Positions 1 to 8,047 of a stretch of DNA of 64,000 nt are shown here, piece after piece. Location: assembly GCF_000739695.1 (NCBI RefSeq), contig NZ_BBIO01000001.1, positions 1-64,000 of the forward strand, written 5' to 3'. The DNA is from Tepidicaulis marinus (GTDB lineage: Bacteria; Pseudomonadota; Alphaproteobacteria; Parvibaculales; Parvibaculaceae). The translations under genes were made by a program, and so were the position numbers. The stretch's first letter is position 1. The number at the start of each line of letters is the position of its first letter. The notes below the pieces were generated by a model. That model did no database searches. It saw only the letters and a list, made by a program, of their open reading frames with translations, and was not told the origin of the DNA.

Positions 1-783
1 TACCTCCTCGCGCTCCTCCGCCGCCCGCTCGACATCTACTGCCGGATGCGCGCTCAGAGCTTCTTTCAGTGCTGCTGGCGCGCGCGGTTCGTTCAGCAGC
101 GGAAGCTCGCCCACCGGCGGGCGATTGGCATGCACGCCGATATATCTGGCAAGCTCCGCCGCCGCATTTTTCCCGTGCTGGGTCAGTGCGGAAAGCCGGT
201 CTTTCATCAGCGCGATTTCAAGATCAGCCCGGAAGATGTTCTGGCTGCTCGATCCGCCGCTCGCGAAAGCGCCGGTTTGGGCACTGGCCAGGTTCTGCAG
301 CGCGCTGAGATTGGCCTTAATGATGCGGCGGGATTTTTCCGCGTGATAAAGATCGAGCCAAGCCCGGCGCACGTCGAAGACGATCCGGCGGAGCAGCAAT
401 TCTTTCTTCTGCCGCTCGATCGCTGCTTCCGCGTGCCGTTCACGGCCCCGGAGCGCAAGTGTGTCGCCAGGCAGAAATTCCTGACGCAGCGCGACCTGAT
501 ACTGCGTCATGGGCTCTTGAACGTCGCGCAGCGTATCGACGGGAAAATTGGCGAGGCCGGTGCGAACCGTCGGGTCGGGCAGCGCGGAATCGGCGATGGC
601 GCGTTCTTCAAGACTTTCGGCGCGGGCGTCGAAACGTTCGAGCGCAGGGTCCTGTGCTGTAGCAGCAAGGCGGGCGGCCTCCTCGAAACCGAGGGCTGTT
701 TCTTCCGCGTGGAGCGGATAGGTCCAGGCAAGGATGCCTGCGCAAACCAGTGCGGTTTGCGCGATCCGGGAAAAGGGCGTCAT
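1..783 (-). CDS. TolC-family outer-membrane efflux protein (C-terminus beyond window)
   Basis: The reading frame opens with an ATG at 783 and stays open to the window edge, giving 261 codons without a stop. The N-terminus (MTPFSRIAQTALVCAGILAW) is a signal peptide ending near HAEE. The mature part has the heptad-rich helices of the OEP/TolC fold, including PDPTVRTGLANFPVD and a VRRAWLDLYHAEKS helix. The family forms the outer-membrane channel of tripartite pumps; CusC/CzcC-like members export Cu, Ag, Co or Zn, which fits the copper genes downstream. The pump and adaptor genes would be expected to the left of the window. Substrate is inferred from context only. Confidence 0.85.
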   Translation of the reverse strand, partial: MTPFSRIAQTALVCAGILAWTYPLHAEETALGFEEAARLAATAQDPALERFDARAESLEERAIADSALPDPTVRTGLANFPVDTLRDVQEPMTQYQVALRQEFLPGDTLALRGRERHAEAAIERQKKELLLRRIVFDVRRAWLDLYHAEKSRRIIKANLSALQNLASAQTGAFASGGSSSQNIFRADLEIALMKDRLSALTQHGKNAAAELARYIGVHANRPPVGELPLLNEPRAPAALKEALSAHPAVDVERAAEEREEV

Positions 784-880
784 GAGAGTATCGTCTCCTC
801 GAACAGATCTGGAGATCCTTCCGGCTCCATGCCGGAGGAAGGGCGCGCGCGCGGCGCAGCGGCGCTACACGCGTGATCTG

Positions 881-1294
881 TTAGAGGCGGGGGGGAGGTG
901 GATCGCTGGCGGGGACAAGATGCGCGGCGATCCGGCTTCCGGGAATGCGGACCTTATCGCCGCCGGAGCGCGCCGTTATGGCGCAAGTCGGGGCATGAAA
1001 GCTAGAAAGAGAGCCGGTGCTGCAAGCTGTACGGCATGTTTTATCGCAGGCGGCGTCGCTATTGCCCGCCGTGCAGTCACCGTTTTCCGCGCAGGTGCCG
1101 CAAGTGTCGCAATCGTGCATGTCCCCTGCGGACGCGTTCACTTCCGCTACGGCACTTATTTTCCCTGCGTCAGGGGAGGGCGCCGAGCCTTGATCTGCCT
1201 GGGCGGCAAAGGGGCCCATATCCGCAGGCAAAAACGTACCGGGCGCAACCAGCAGCGCCAAGGCAAGCAGCGGATATAGAAGATAGCGGATCAT
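881..1294 (-). CDS. Cys-rich exported protein, DUF2946-like metal-associated family
   Basis: A 137-residue protein with an N-terminal signal peptide (MIRYLLYPLLALALLVAPG). The middle carries a cysteine cluster (CDTCGTCAENGDC, then CDKTC and CRTACS) and the C-terminus ends in DPPPPRL. Small exported proteins with this short Cys cluster and a proline-rich tail are common beside copper and heavy-metal efflux genes. No enzymatic motif is visible. It lies 97 bases upstream of the TolC-type gene on the same strand, so the two may be co-transcribed. A role in periplasmic metal binding is inferred. Confidence 0.7.
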   Translation of the reverse strand: MIRYLLYPLLALALLVAPGTFLPADMGPFAAQADQGSAPSPDAGKISAVAEVNASAGDMHDCDTCGTCAENGDCTAGNSDAACDKTCRTACSTGSLSSFHAPTCAITARSGGDKVRIPGSRIAAHLVPASDPPPPRL

Positions 1295-1342
1295 GAAGCC
1301 ATCCTAGCCTCTCCGCCCGCCCGGTCCAGAGAAAAACCTGTT

Positions 1343-1363
1343 ATGCGGCGATATGCTCCGCAT
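1343..1363. repeat. Short inverted repeat between divergent genes
   Basis: ATGCGG (1343-1348) and CCGCAT (1358-1363) are perfect 6-base arms around a 9-base spacer. They lie in the gap between the divergent genes starting at 1294 and 1435. This could be a regulator site or chance. Confidence 0.25.
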
Positions 1364-1434
1364 CTTGTGAAGAAGCGTAATCTGCCCAAAGGGATAGGCT
1401 TGTGGTCCGGCTCACTTGGATGGGGACCGGCCTC

Positions 1435-1623
1435 ATGATGACCGAATCCTTAATTACATGTCCGGCATGCGGCCATAAAGCCGTAGAGCAGATGCCAACG
1501 GATGCGTGCCAGTATTTCTACGAATGCAAATCCTGCGGCAGACTTCTGCGCCCTCTACCCGGCGATTGCTGTGTTTTCTGTTCCTATGGCGACAGGCCTT
1601 GCCCGCCGAAACAAGCTCATTGA
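1435..1623 (+). CDS. Small GDCCVxC-motif protein
   Basis: A 62-residue protein with two CxxC pairs (CPACGH near the N-terminus; CKSCGR) followed by the signature GDCCVFCSYGDRPCPP. This signature defines a widespread family of small proteins of unknown function, some of whose members replace a Cys with selenocysteine. Here all positions are ordinary TGC/TGT codons. The first in-frame ATG is at 1402, but the family is usually about 60-70 residues and ATG 1435 or 1438 begins close to the conserved part, so I prefer 1435. A zinc- or copper-binding role is likely from the Cys pattern but unproven. Confidence 0.75.
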   Translation: MMTESLITCPACGHKAVEQMPTDACQYFYECKSCGRLLRPLPGDCCVFCSYGDRPCPPKQAH

Positions 1624-1656
1624 GTGCCCCGGCGGGCTGCTTGGCTGAAGCGTGGT

Positions 1657-1878
1657 TTACGAGGACGTGTCGTGCTGCATGCTTTTGTGCGCAGGCCATC
1701 TGGCGAAGGCCAGAAAATAAATCAGGGCGATATTGGCAATAGGGACGATGGACAAGAGCCCCAGTATGCCCGGATAGCCCGCTTTCTGGCAGATGCGCCA
1801 GAAAGGAATGACAACAATGAGCGCCAGAACGAACATCCAGATTAGATGCGCGCCGGCCATGTTTTCTTGCATCATCAA
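1657..1878 (-). CDS. Small two-TM membrane protein
   Basis: A 73-residue protein with two hydrophobic segments. The first (about residues 12-26) ends at IPFWRICQKAGYPG and the second (about 38-57) ends at LAFARWP. The PFWRIxxKAG(Y/F)PG...P(I/L)ANI pattern is typical of a small inner-membrane protein family found widely in Proteobacteria, function unknown. It ends 31 bases from the plus-strand gene at 1435-1623 and follows the permease gene on the same strand. Confidence 0.65.
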   Translation of the reverse strand: MMMQENMAGAHLIWMFVLALIVVIPFWRICQKAGYPGILGLLSIVPIANIALIYFLAFARWPAHKSMQHDTSS

Positions 1879-1926
1879 AACGTCTCCTTCCTTGGAAGCG
1901 GTTGCTTTCTTTTGCGTCGGCCCTTG

Positions 1927-3246
1927 TTACTGGTGTCCCTCACTCTTGCGGTGTTTCAAAAAAATCGCCTCGGAAACGAAGATGACCGCCATCGCGCCCA
2001 GAGCGACGCCGATTACGGTGATGTCGGAGCCAAGTTTAACCCAGACAAAGCCGCCAAGAACGATGAGGTCGAGCAGGATGGCGGATGTCAGGACCATGGC
2101 ATTTGCGCCGATTTCTTTGCGCAAATATCTAAGGATGCCCCAATGCACGGCGATATCCATAATTAGATAGAAGATAATCCCCAGTGCCGCGATCCGGGTG
2201 AGATCGAAGAAAGCAGTGAGAACAATGCCCAGAACCACCGTGTAAACGAGGGTGTGTTTCTGAATGCTGCCGGGCATGCCGAAATGGCTATGAGCGACCA
2301 GACGCATTTGCGTGAGCATGGCAAGCATGCGTGACACCGCAAAGATACTGGCGATAATGCCGCCTGCCGTCGCCGCCATGGCAAGAATGACGGTGAACCA
2401 GAGACCGAGATCACCGAGCGCCGGGCGGGCCGCGGCGGCAAGAGAATAGTTTTTCGTTTCTATGATTTGATCGATCGACAGATTGCTTGCCACGGCAAAA
2501 CCGACCAGCGCGTAAATCACAACGCATAAGGCAATCGAGATCAGGATCGCCCGCCCCACATTCTTATGGGGGTCGGTGAGCTCCGAGCCGCTATTCGTGA
2601 TGGTTGTAAAGCCTTTAAAGGCAAGAATCCCAAGCGCGGTGGCCGCCAGAAACCCTTCCCATGAGGCGCGGGGCTCAGACTGCGTGAAATCCGCAGTAAC
2701 ATCTTCCGCCAGCCATATGCCGACGGCGCCGAAGAGCACGATACCGGCAAGTTTGAGTATGCCGATGAATGAAGCGACGGCTTCGATGATCTGGTTCTTT
2801 GACAGGTTGATCAGGAAAGCCGCAATCAGAAGCGCTACACCGAGGACCGGCACCCAAATGCTGTTATCGGGCACATCGAAAAGCTGCAGCGTGTAGGCGC
2901 CGAATGTGCGGGCCAGGAAACTTTGCGCGATGACCATGGAAAAATACATAAGCAGCGCGTTGAAGGCTGTGGGGAGTGTGTCTCCATAGGCTTTGTGCAG
3001 ATACATTGCGATGCCGCCTGCCGAGGGATGAGAGGCGGACATTTTCACGTAAGAATACGCGCTGAAGAGAACGACGATGGCGGCAGAAAGAAAGGCAATG
3101 GGAAATAACGGGCCGGAAAGCTCGGCCATTTGCCCGGTTAGAGCGAATATTCCGGCACCGATCATCACGCCCGTTCCCAGCATGACGGCGCCGGCGAGCG
3201 TCAAACTGTTTTTTGCGTAACTGGGAGAACGGTCTTCGCTGTTCAT
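1927..3246 (-). CDS. APC-superfamily amino-acid permease
   Basis: A 439-residue integral membrane protein with about 12 hydrophobic segments. The first helix carries the APC hallmark GTGVMIGAGIFALTG, which contacts substrate in this family, and GGIAMYLHKAYGD follows helix 2. The family imports amino acids or polyamines by proton symport or exchange; the substrate cannot be read from sequence. The length is normal for a bacterial APA-type permease. It sits among metal-resistance genes with no obvious functional link to them. Confidence 0.88.
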   Translation of the reverse strand: MNSEDRSPSYAKNSLTLAGAVMLGTGVMIGAGIFALTGQMAELSGPLFPIAFLSAAIVVLFSAYSYVKMSASHPSAGGIAMYLHKAYGDTLPTAFNALLMYFSMVIAQSFLARTFGAYTLQLFDVPDNSIWVPVLGVALLIAAFLINLSKNQIIEAVASFIGILKLAGIVLFGAVGIWLAEDVTADFTQSEPRASWEGFLAATALGILAFKGFTTITNSGSELTDPHKNVGRAILISIALCVVIYALVGFAVASNLSIDQIIETKNYSLAAAARPALGDLGLWFTVILAMAATAGGIIASIFAVSRMLAMLTQMRLVAHSHFGMPGSIQKHTLVYTVVLGIVLTAFFDLTRIAALGIIFYLIMDIAVHWGILRYLRKEIGANAMVLTSAILLDLIVLGGFVWVKLGSDITVIGVALGAMAVIFVSEAIFLKHRKSEGHQ

Positions 3247-3489
3247 TGCCTGACTGTCCGCTTCGTTTGCTTAGTGAGTCCCAAGCCTCACTTACGCACG
3301 ATTTAGTTCCCGCTTCAACACAGAAGAGAGATTTTTTCTTTATCGAACGGCCTTATAATCGCCCGCGTTCTCGTTATACCATCCGTCTAGAGACAAAAGC
3401 GAGGCTGCTTGCTCAGCGTCTGAAGCGGGAATTGCATCCCATCAAGATTGTATCTGCACTGGGTGCGAGCAATCTAACCAGCAATCCCA

Positions 3490-4611
3490 TTATATCCATC
3501 GCATCAGTTTTCGGCTGGCGAGCCATCTGCCCAAACGTCTCAGCCGCGCCGCCGCATCACCCTTTTTCGCCATTACAGGCTTTTCTACAAGATGCCAAGA
3601 CAGGATTGCAGCGGGCAGCACCGCAGCCAGAGTAACGGCGAAGAGATGAAGTGGCGTCAGGTTCGGCATGGTCAGCACAAGCGCTTGCTGAAACGGATAG
3701 GCATAAATGTAGAGACCGTAGGAGTAATCCCCGGCTTTATTGAAATTCCTGATCCAGCCGCTGGGAATATAAGCCAGCCAAAATGCACTGTAAGCGGTGA
3801 GAAGGTAGAAGCTCAACGGAAAAACAGCGTAAGGCCGCATGGCCACGGTGAGCAGGAATAAAAACACGACACCAGCCCAATGAAGCGGGATTTGCGCGCG
3901 GTATTCATAGGCCAGTACGCCCAGCCCGAAGCACAGGCCAAACCGCACGAAGTGGCCAAGGATCGTGTCATCGGCATAGGCGATGGGGAAAAGAGACAGT
4001 GCGGCGAGGGGCAGGCCGATCACAAACGCCGTGCGGATCAGCCATTTGCGCCGCGCGAGGATACCGCTCATACCCAAAAAGGCGAGGGCCGCGTAGCACA
4101 GCACTTCGTATCTGAGTGTCCAAAGGGAGCCGTTGACCTCATTGGCAACCGGCGTCGTGAGGAACGTGCCGGGCAATGTGCCGTCCGGTGAGACAAGACT
4201 GGCGGTCAAGACAACATAGGAAAAGGTCTCGAAAGACGAGAAGTAGCCTGCAGCGGACGTATTGCTCAATGGCGGCAGCAGCACAAGCGCGGTCAGCATC
4301 ACGCATACGGCAAGAGCCGGGTAGATGCGCAAGGCGCGGGCCACAGTAAAATCCAGCAACGAACTCCGGCGCATCCAACTTTGCGTGACCAGAAATCCGC
4401 TGATGACAAAAAAGATGTCAACGGCGTGATAGCCGATGGAAAAGCCTGTCGCCTTCATGAGCGGGCGGCTTTCCGGGTCGCCCGTGACAAGTAGGAAGCT
4501 GTGGGAAAGCGCGACGGTAGCGGCAGCGAGAAAGCGGAGCAGATTGAGATTGTTGTCGCGGTTTTGCGCAACGTCCCCCAAAAACACTGTCTTTCTCCGC
4601 AAGTACGCCAT
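3490..4611 (-). CDS. Acyltransferase family 3 membrane protein
   Basis: A 373-residue protein with about ten TM segments. The N-terminal block has NLNLLRFLAAATVALSHSFL, including the conserved R-x10-H pair of the family, and FFVISGFLVT follows. These are the marks of the OafA/YrhL acyltransferase-3 family, which moves acetyl or other acyl groups onto exported sugars, lipopolysaccharide or cell-surface glycans. The start at 4611 has GGAGG just upstream. It lies 9 bases downstream of the csoR-like gene on the same strand and may be co-transcribed with it. The acceptor is unknown. Confidence 0.82.
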   Translation of the reverse strand: MAYLRRKTVFLGDVAQNRDNNLNLLRFLAAATVALSHSFLLVTGDPESRPLMKATGFSIGYHAVDIFFVISGFLVTQSWMRRSSLLDFTVARALRIYPALAVCVMLTALVLLPPLSNTSAAGYFSSFETFSYVVLTASLVSPDGTLPGTFLTTPVANEVNGSLWTLRYEVLCYAALAFLGMSGILARRKWLIRTAFVIGLPLAALSLFPIAYADDTILGHFVRFGLCFGLGVLAYEYRAQIPLHWAGVVFLFLLTVAMRPYAVFPLSFYLLTAYSAFWLAYIPSGWIRNFNKAGDYSYGLYIYAYPFQQALVLTMPNLTPLHLFAVTLAAVLPAAILSWHLVEKPVMAKKGDAAARLRRLGRWLASRKLMRWI

Positions 4612-4620
4612 GTTCCTCCG

Positions 4621-4893
4621 TCATTTCCGGATCTGCTCGAATAGATCGATAAGTTCTGCGAATTTCTCTCGTTGCTCTTTCGCCGAACCGCTCTTGATGG
4701 CGTGTTCGACGCAGTGACCGGTGTGCTGCTTCAGCACTTCACTTTCCACTTTTCGCAAGGCAGCCTTGACCGCCTGGATTTGCCGGAGAATGTCTATGCA
4801 ATACCGGTCCTCTTCCAGCATCCGGGTGACGCCCCGGACCTGGCCTTCGATCCGTTTCAGACGGTTTACGGTCGTGCGCGTGGCAACCTCCAT
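4621..4893 (-). CDS. csoR: CsoR-family copper-sensing repressor
   Basis: An all-helical metal-sensing regulator (PF02583). RLKRIEGQVRGVTRM is the family signature. With numbering from the upstream ATG at 4908 the candidate ligands are C37, H62 and C66 (in DRYCIDIL and QHTGHC). This Cys-His-Cys set matches Cu(I)-sensing CsoR rather than the nickel/cobalt RcnR or formaldehyde FrmR sets. I place the start at the ATG at 4893: GGAG lies 9 bases upstream, and the ATG at 4908 falls inside the operator and lacks a ribosome site. It is divergent from the copA/copB operon, which it probably represses until Cu(I) binds. Confidence 0.85.
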   Translation of the reverse strand: MEVATRTTVNRLKRIEGQVRGVTRMLEEDRYCIDILRQIQAVKAALRKVESEVLKQHTGHCVEHAIKSGSAKEQREKFAELIDLFEQIRK

Positions 4894-4919
4894 TGACGGA
4901 TACTCCATAGGGGTATAAG
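4893..4919 (+). promoter_or_regulatory. Putative CsoR operator within a divergent promoter
   Basis: ATACTCCATAGGGGTAT (4900-4916) is a 17-base inverted repeat with one mismatched pair; the G/C tract flanked by ATAC/GTAT resembles known CsoR operators. On the plus strand it fills the gap between TTGACG (4893-4898) and TATAAG (4914-4919), spaced 15 bases. On the minus strand it overlaps the csoR ribosome site. One site could therefore control both directions. The promoter boxes are less certain than the palindrome. Confidence 0.6.
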
Positions 4920-4947
4920 AAAAAGGTTAAGTTTAAGTGAGCGGAAT

Positions 4948-5391
4948 ATGACACACAGAAACCCGGTCGTCAGCTTTGTGGCAGTATTTATGCTGGCCCT
5001 TGTTTGGGGCACGGGCGCCTTTGGTGCATGTTTTCCTCTCGGCGGCGCAGCCCATGCGGCGCTGGCAGGACACGTTATGTCCGGTCACGCGCATCAAGAG
5101 CGTGCTTATGATGCGGTGGCACCTGCTTTCCACGGACACGAGGCCGCAAACGCACAGGAAGATGGCCACGAGCTGGTCAAATGCTGCAACTCTACAGAGT
5201 TGCGTGCGAGCGCGCTGACAGCGGCAAGGGCTTTTTCCCCGTTTGAAATGTCACCGAGCCTTGCTGCGCGCGCTGTGCCGGTTGCCTGGCCGTCCCCGCT
5301 GCTCTGGCAGCACATGCCAGCTATGGTGCAAACCGGGCCACCCCTTGTTGGGGCAACGCCGGTCGGCCTGCACAATCTTCTTTTGATTTAG
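4948..5391 (+). CDS. His-rich exported protein, first gene of the copper operon
   Basis: A 147-residue protein with an N-terminal signal segment (about residues 10-27, VAVFMLALVWGTGAFGACF). The mature N-half has many histidines (HVMSGHAHQE, HGHEAANA, DGHELVKCC) and a vicinal Cys pair. No known domain is recognised. Position directly behind the CsoR operator and ahead of the DUF2231 and CopA genes suggests a periplasmic copper-binding accessory protein. The gene is probably real because of its place in the operon and codon character, but its function is unassigned. Confidence 0.65.
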   Translation: MTHRNPVVSFVAVFMLALVWGTGAFGACFPLGGAAHAALAGHVMSGHAHQERAYDAVAPAFHGHEAANAQEDGHELVKCCNSTELRASALTAARAFSPFEMSPSLAARAVPVAWPSPLLWQHMPAMVQTGPPLVGATPVGLHNLLLI

Positions 5392-5459
5392 CTCTTTTGT
5401 TTGATTGAGGGCTGCCTTCTTGAGGCGGCATGTTGCTCATTCAAAACGGAAGAGATGAA

Positions 5460-6179
5460 ATGATTCACAGATTCTCCATTTTTGCCGTCACGGCGGGCCT
5501 ATTTCTGGTGCTCGCCATGACGGGCAGCGCCTATGCGCATGGTGACGAAGTACATGAGAGGCCATCTGGTCAGGCGGATATGCCCGTACCGGCGCAAGAC
5601 CGACACGGCGCGCAAGCGTTCGCAAACGCCAAGGCCGGTTCGCCTGCACCGATGCAGGACGAAGGCGGGCACGATCACAGCGCCCATGCAGGCTGGGCCG
5701 ATACCGGCTTCGAGCGTTTTCTAAACTGGATCGGCAAGCTTCATCCTGCCGCTACGAACTTTCCGATCGGGTTGCTGCTGGGCGCCGCGCTGGCCGAGGC
5801 GTTGCGGTTCCGTTACCGGACCGCGCTTTTGCCCAATGCGGCGCGTTTCATGCTTTGGGCAGGGACCGTATCCGCCGTGGGCACGGTGATCTTGGGCTGG
5901 TTCTTCGCCGGATTTTCCGTGAGCAGCGACGGGCCGCTTCTTGCCTTTCACCGCTGGAACGGCACGGCCGTTGCCATCCTCGCGCTTGCCGTTCTCTGGC
6001 TTGGCGAGCGGCACTGGCGTGAGCAATCCGGGCCGGGCCTTTACCGGACCGGACTTTTCGTCCTGGCCGTTCTTGCTGGTCTCAACGGCTATCTGGGCGG
6101 GCGCATGCTTTATGGCGCCGATCACTACGCCTATCCGGCGGCGCACACTCATTCACCCCACTCTCACGAGGAGCACTGA
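5460..6179 (+). CDS. DUF2231 membrane protein with His-rich periplasmic segment
   Basis: A 239-residue protein. The signal segment (IFAVTAGLFLVLAMTGSAYA) is followed by a His/Asp-rich stretch and then a DUF2231-type core starting near LHPAATNFPIGLLLGA, with four TM segments, ending in HTHSPHSHEEH. The ATG at 5460 is chosen because GGAAGAG lies just upstream; the ATG at 5430 has no ribosome site. The conserved H-P...F-P pattern of DUF2231 suggests heme or metal binding in the membrane. It stops two bases before copA, so the two genes are co-translated or at least co-transcribed. Confidence 0.8.
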   Translation: MIHRFSIFAVTAGLFLVLAMTGSAYAHGDEVHERPSGQADMPVPAQDRHGAQAFANAKAGSPAPMQDEGGHDHSAHAGWADTGFERFLNWIGKLHPAATNFPIGLLLGAALAEALRFRYRTALLPNAARFMLWAGTVSAVGTVILGWFFAGFSVSSDGPLLAFHRWNGTAVAILALAVLWLGERHWREQSGPGLYRTGLFVLAVLAGLNGYLGGRMLYGADHYAYPAAHTHSPHSHEEH

Positions 6180-6181
6180 AC

Positions 6182-8047
6182 ATGCTTACACGGCGTCACC
6201 TCCTGAAATCGTTTTCATCGGGCGCGGCCATGCTTGCTGCCTCTGGCCTCCTGCCGGCCTGGGCGCGCTCACCGCGTTCCCTGTCCGAGGCAGGCATCAC
6301 CGCTCTTTCCGGCAACCGGTTCGATCTGGATATTGCCCGCAGCGCCATCAATATAGACGGGCGCACCGGTGAGGCGATCACGGTCAACGGCACCTTGCCC
6401 GCGCCTCTCTTGCGCTGGAAAGAAGGCGAGCAGGTCACCATGCGGGTGACCAATCACCTGGACGAGGACACGTCCATTCACTGGCACGGCATGCTGGTGC
6501 CCTTCCAGATGGACGGTGTGCCGGGGGTGACGTTCCCCGGCATCAAGGCGGGGGAAACGTTCGAATATACGTTTCCGGTGCGTCAGTCCGGCACCTACTG
6601 GTACCACAGCCATTCGGGGTTGCAGGAACAGCTCGGCCATTATGGCCCGCTTGTCGTGGACCCGGCCGGCAGCGATCCGGTGGACTATGATCGGGAATAT
6701 GTGGTGGTGCTGTCGGACTACACGTTCGAGGGACCGCACCGGATCTTCGCCAAGCTGAAGAAGATGTCGGATACCTATAATTTCCAGCAACGCACCGCTG
6801 GTGATTTCATGCGCGACGTGTCCCGGATGGGACTTGGCGAGACCGTCGAGGAACGCCTGATGTGGGGCGACATGCGCATGAGCCCGACTGACATCGCCGA
6901 CGTGACAGGGGCTACCTATACATTCCTCGTTAACGGGCATGGGCCAGGCGATAACTGGACGGCGCTGTTCGAGCTGGGCGAGCGGGTGCGGCTACGTTTC
7001 GTCAATGCCTCGGCCATGTCGGTATTCAATGTGCGCATTCCGGGCCTGCCGCTTAGCATCGTGCAGGCGGACGGGCAGAATGTGCGTCCGGTGGAGCGGG
7101 ACGAGTTTCAGATCGGCGTGGCCGAAACCTATGACGTGGTCGTCACACCCCGCAAGGATCAGGCCTACACGCTGATGTGCGAATCCATCGACCGATCCGG
7201 TTACGGGCGGGCGACGCTGGCGCCACGTCCGGGCATGGAAGCGGAGGTGCCGCCGCTGCGGCCCAGACCGCTCTTGACCATGAAGGACATGGGCATGGCC
7301 GGACATGGTGGAATGAGTCATGGCAGTATGGATCATGCCGCGATGGGCCAGGGCGAACCGGCCGGTCACAAGAGCGGTGAAATGGACCACGGGTCCATGG
7401 ATCATTCCGCCATGGGGCACGGCGCCATGGATCATGGGGCGATGGGCCATGGAAGCGCCCTGGCCGGAGCCATGCAAAAGGACGGCATGGAGGGCATGGG
7501 CGCGATGGAGACGCACAACCACCCTACCGGACCCGGCATTGCCAACACAGCGATGCAGCCGCAAAACCGGCTGGGCGAACCGGGCATTGGCCTTGAAGAT
7601 GTGACGCACCGGGTTCTCGTTTACACGGATCTTGAAAGCTTGGCACCCAATCCGGATACGCGCGCGCCGGGCCGGGAGATAGAGCTGCATCTGACCGGAA
7701 ACATGGAACGTTATATGTGGTCGTTCGATGGCAAGAAGTTTTCGGAGGTGACGGAGCCCATCATTTTTCACTATGGCGAACGTTTGCGCCTGACAATGGT
7801 CAACGACACGATGATGCCGCATCCCATTCACCTGCACGGCATGTTCTTCGAGCTGGTGACGGGCGCGGGGGATCACAAGCCGCGCAAACACACCATCGTG
7901 GTCAAGCCCGGCGAGAAGATGTCTTTCGACGTGACGGCGGATGAAGAGGGCGACTGGGCCTTTCACTGCCATCTTCTCTATCACATGCATGCGGGCATGT
8001 TTCAGGTGGTTTCGGTACGTAAAGACATGGCGGAGGCGTCTCAATGA
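6182..8047 (+). CDS. copA: Copper-resistance multicopper oxidase CopA/PcoA
   Basis: A 621-residue periplasmic oxidase that converts Cu(I) to the less toxic Cu(II). The N-terminus has a twin-arginine signal (TRRHLLKSF). Three cupredoxin domains carry the four copper-binding blocks: HWHG near residue 100, WYHSHSG near 140, HPIHLHG near 540, and HCHLLYHMHAGM near 597 with the type-1 Cys and axial Met. Between domains 2 and 3 (about residues 360-440) is a Met/His-rich region with repeats of the type MDHGSMDHSAMGHG, which in this family binds extra copper. The ATGA overlap with copB shows coupled translation. Confidence 0.95.
   Translation: MLTRRHLLKSFSSGAAMLAASGLLPAWARSPRSLSEAGITALSGNRFDLDIARSAINIDGRTGEAITVNGTLPAPLLRWKEGEQVTMRVTNHLDEDTSIHWHGMLVPFQMDGVPGVTFPGIKAGETFEYTFPVRQSGTYWYHSHSGLQEQLGHYGPLVVDPAGSDPVDYDREYVVVLSDYTFEGPHRIFAKLKKMSDTYNFQQRTAGDFMRDVSRMGLGETVEERLMWGDMRMSPTDIADVTGATYTFLVNGHGPGDNWTALFELGERVRLRFVNASAMSVFNVRIPGLPLSIVQADGQNVRPVERDEFQIGVAETYDVVVTPRKDQAYTLMCESIDRSGYGRATLAPRPGMEAEVPPLRPRPLLTMKDMGMAGHGGMSHGSMDHAAMGQGEPAGHKSGEMDHGSMDHSAMGHGAMDHGAMGHGSALAGAMQKDGMEGMGAMETHNHPTGPGIANTAMQPQNRLGEPGIGLEDVTHRVLVYTDLESLAPNPDTRAPGREIELHLTGNMERYMWSFDGKKFSEVTEPIIFHYGERLRLTMVNDTMMPHPIHLHGMFFELVTGAGDHKPRKHTIVVKPGEKMSFDVTADEEGDWAFHCHLLYHMHAGMFQVVSVRKDMAEASQ

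Noticed and set aside
46-876. Plus-strand 276-aa frame at the left edge
   Set aside because: It is antisense to the TolC-type gene, has no ribosome site and no protein-like composition.
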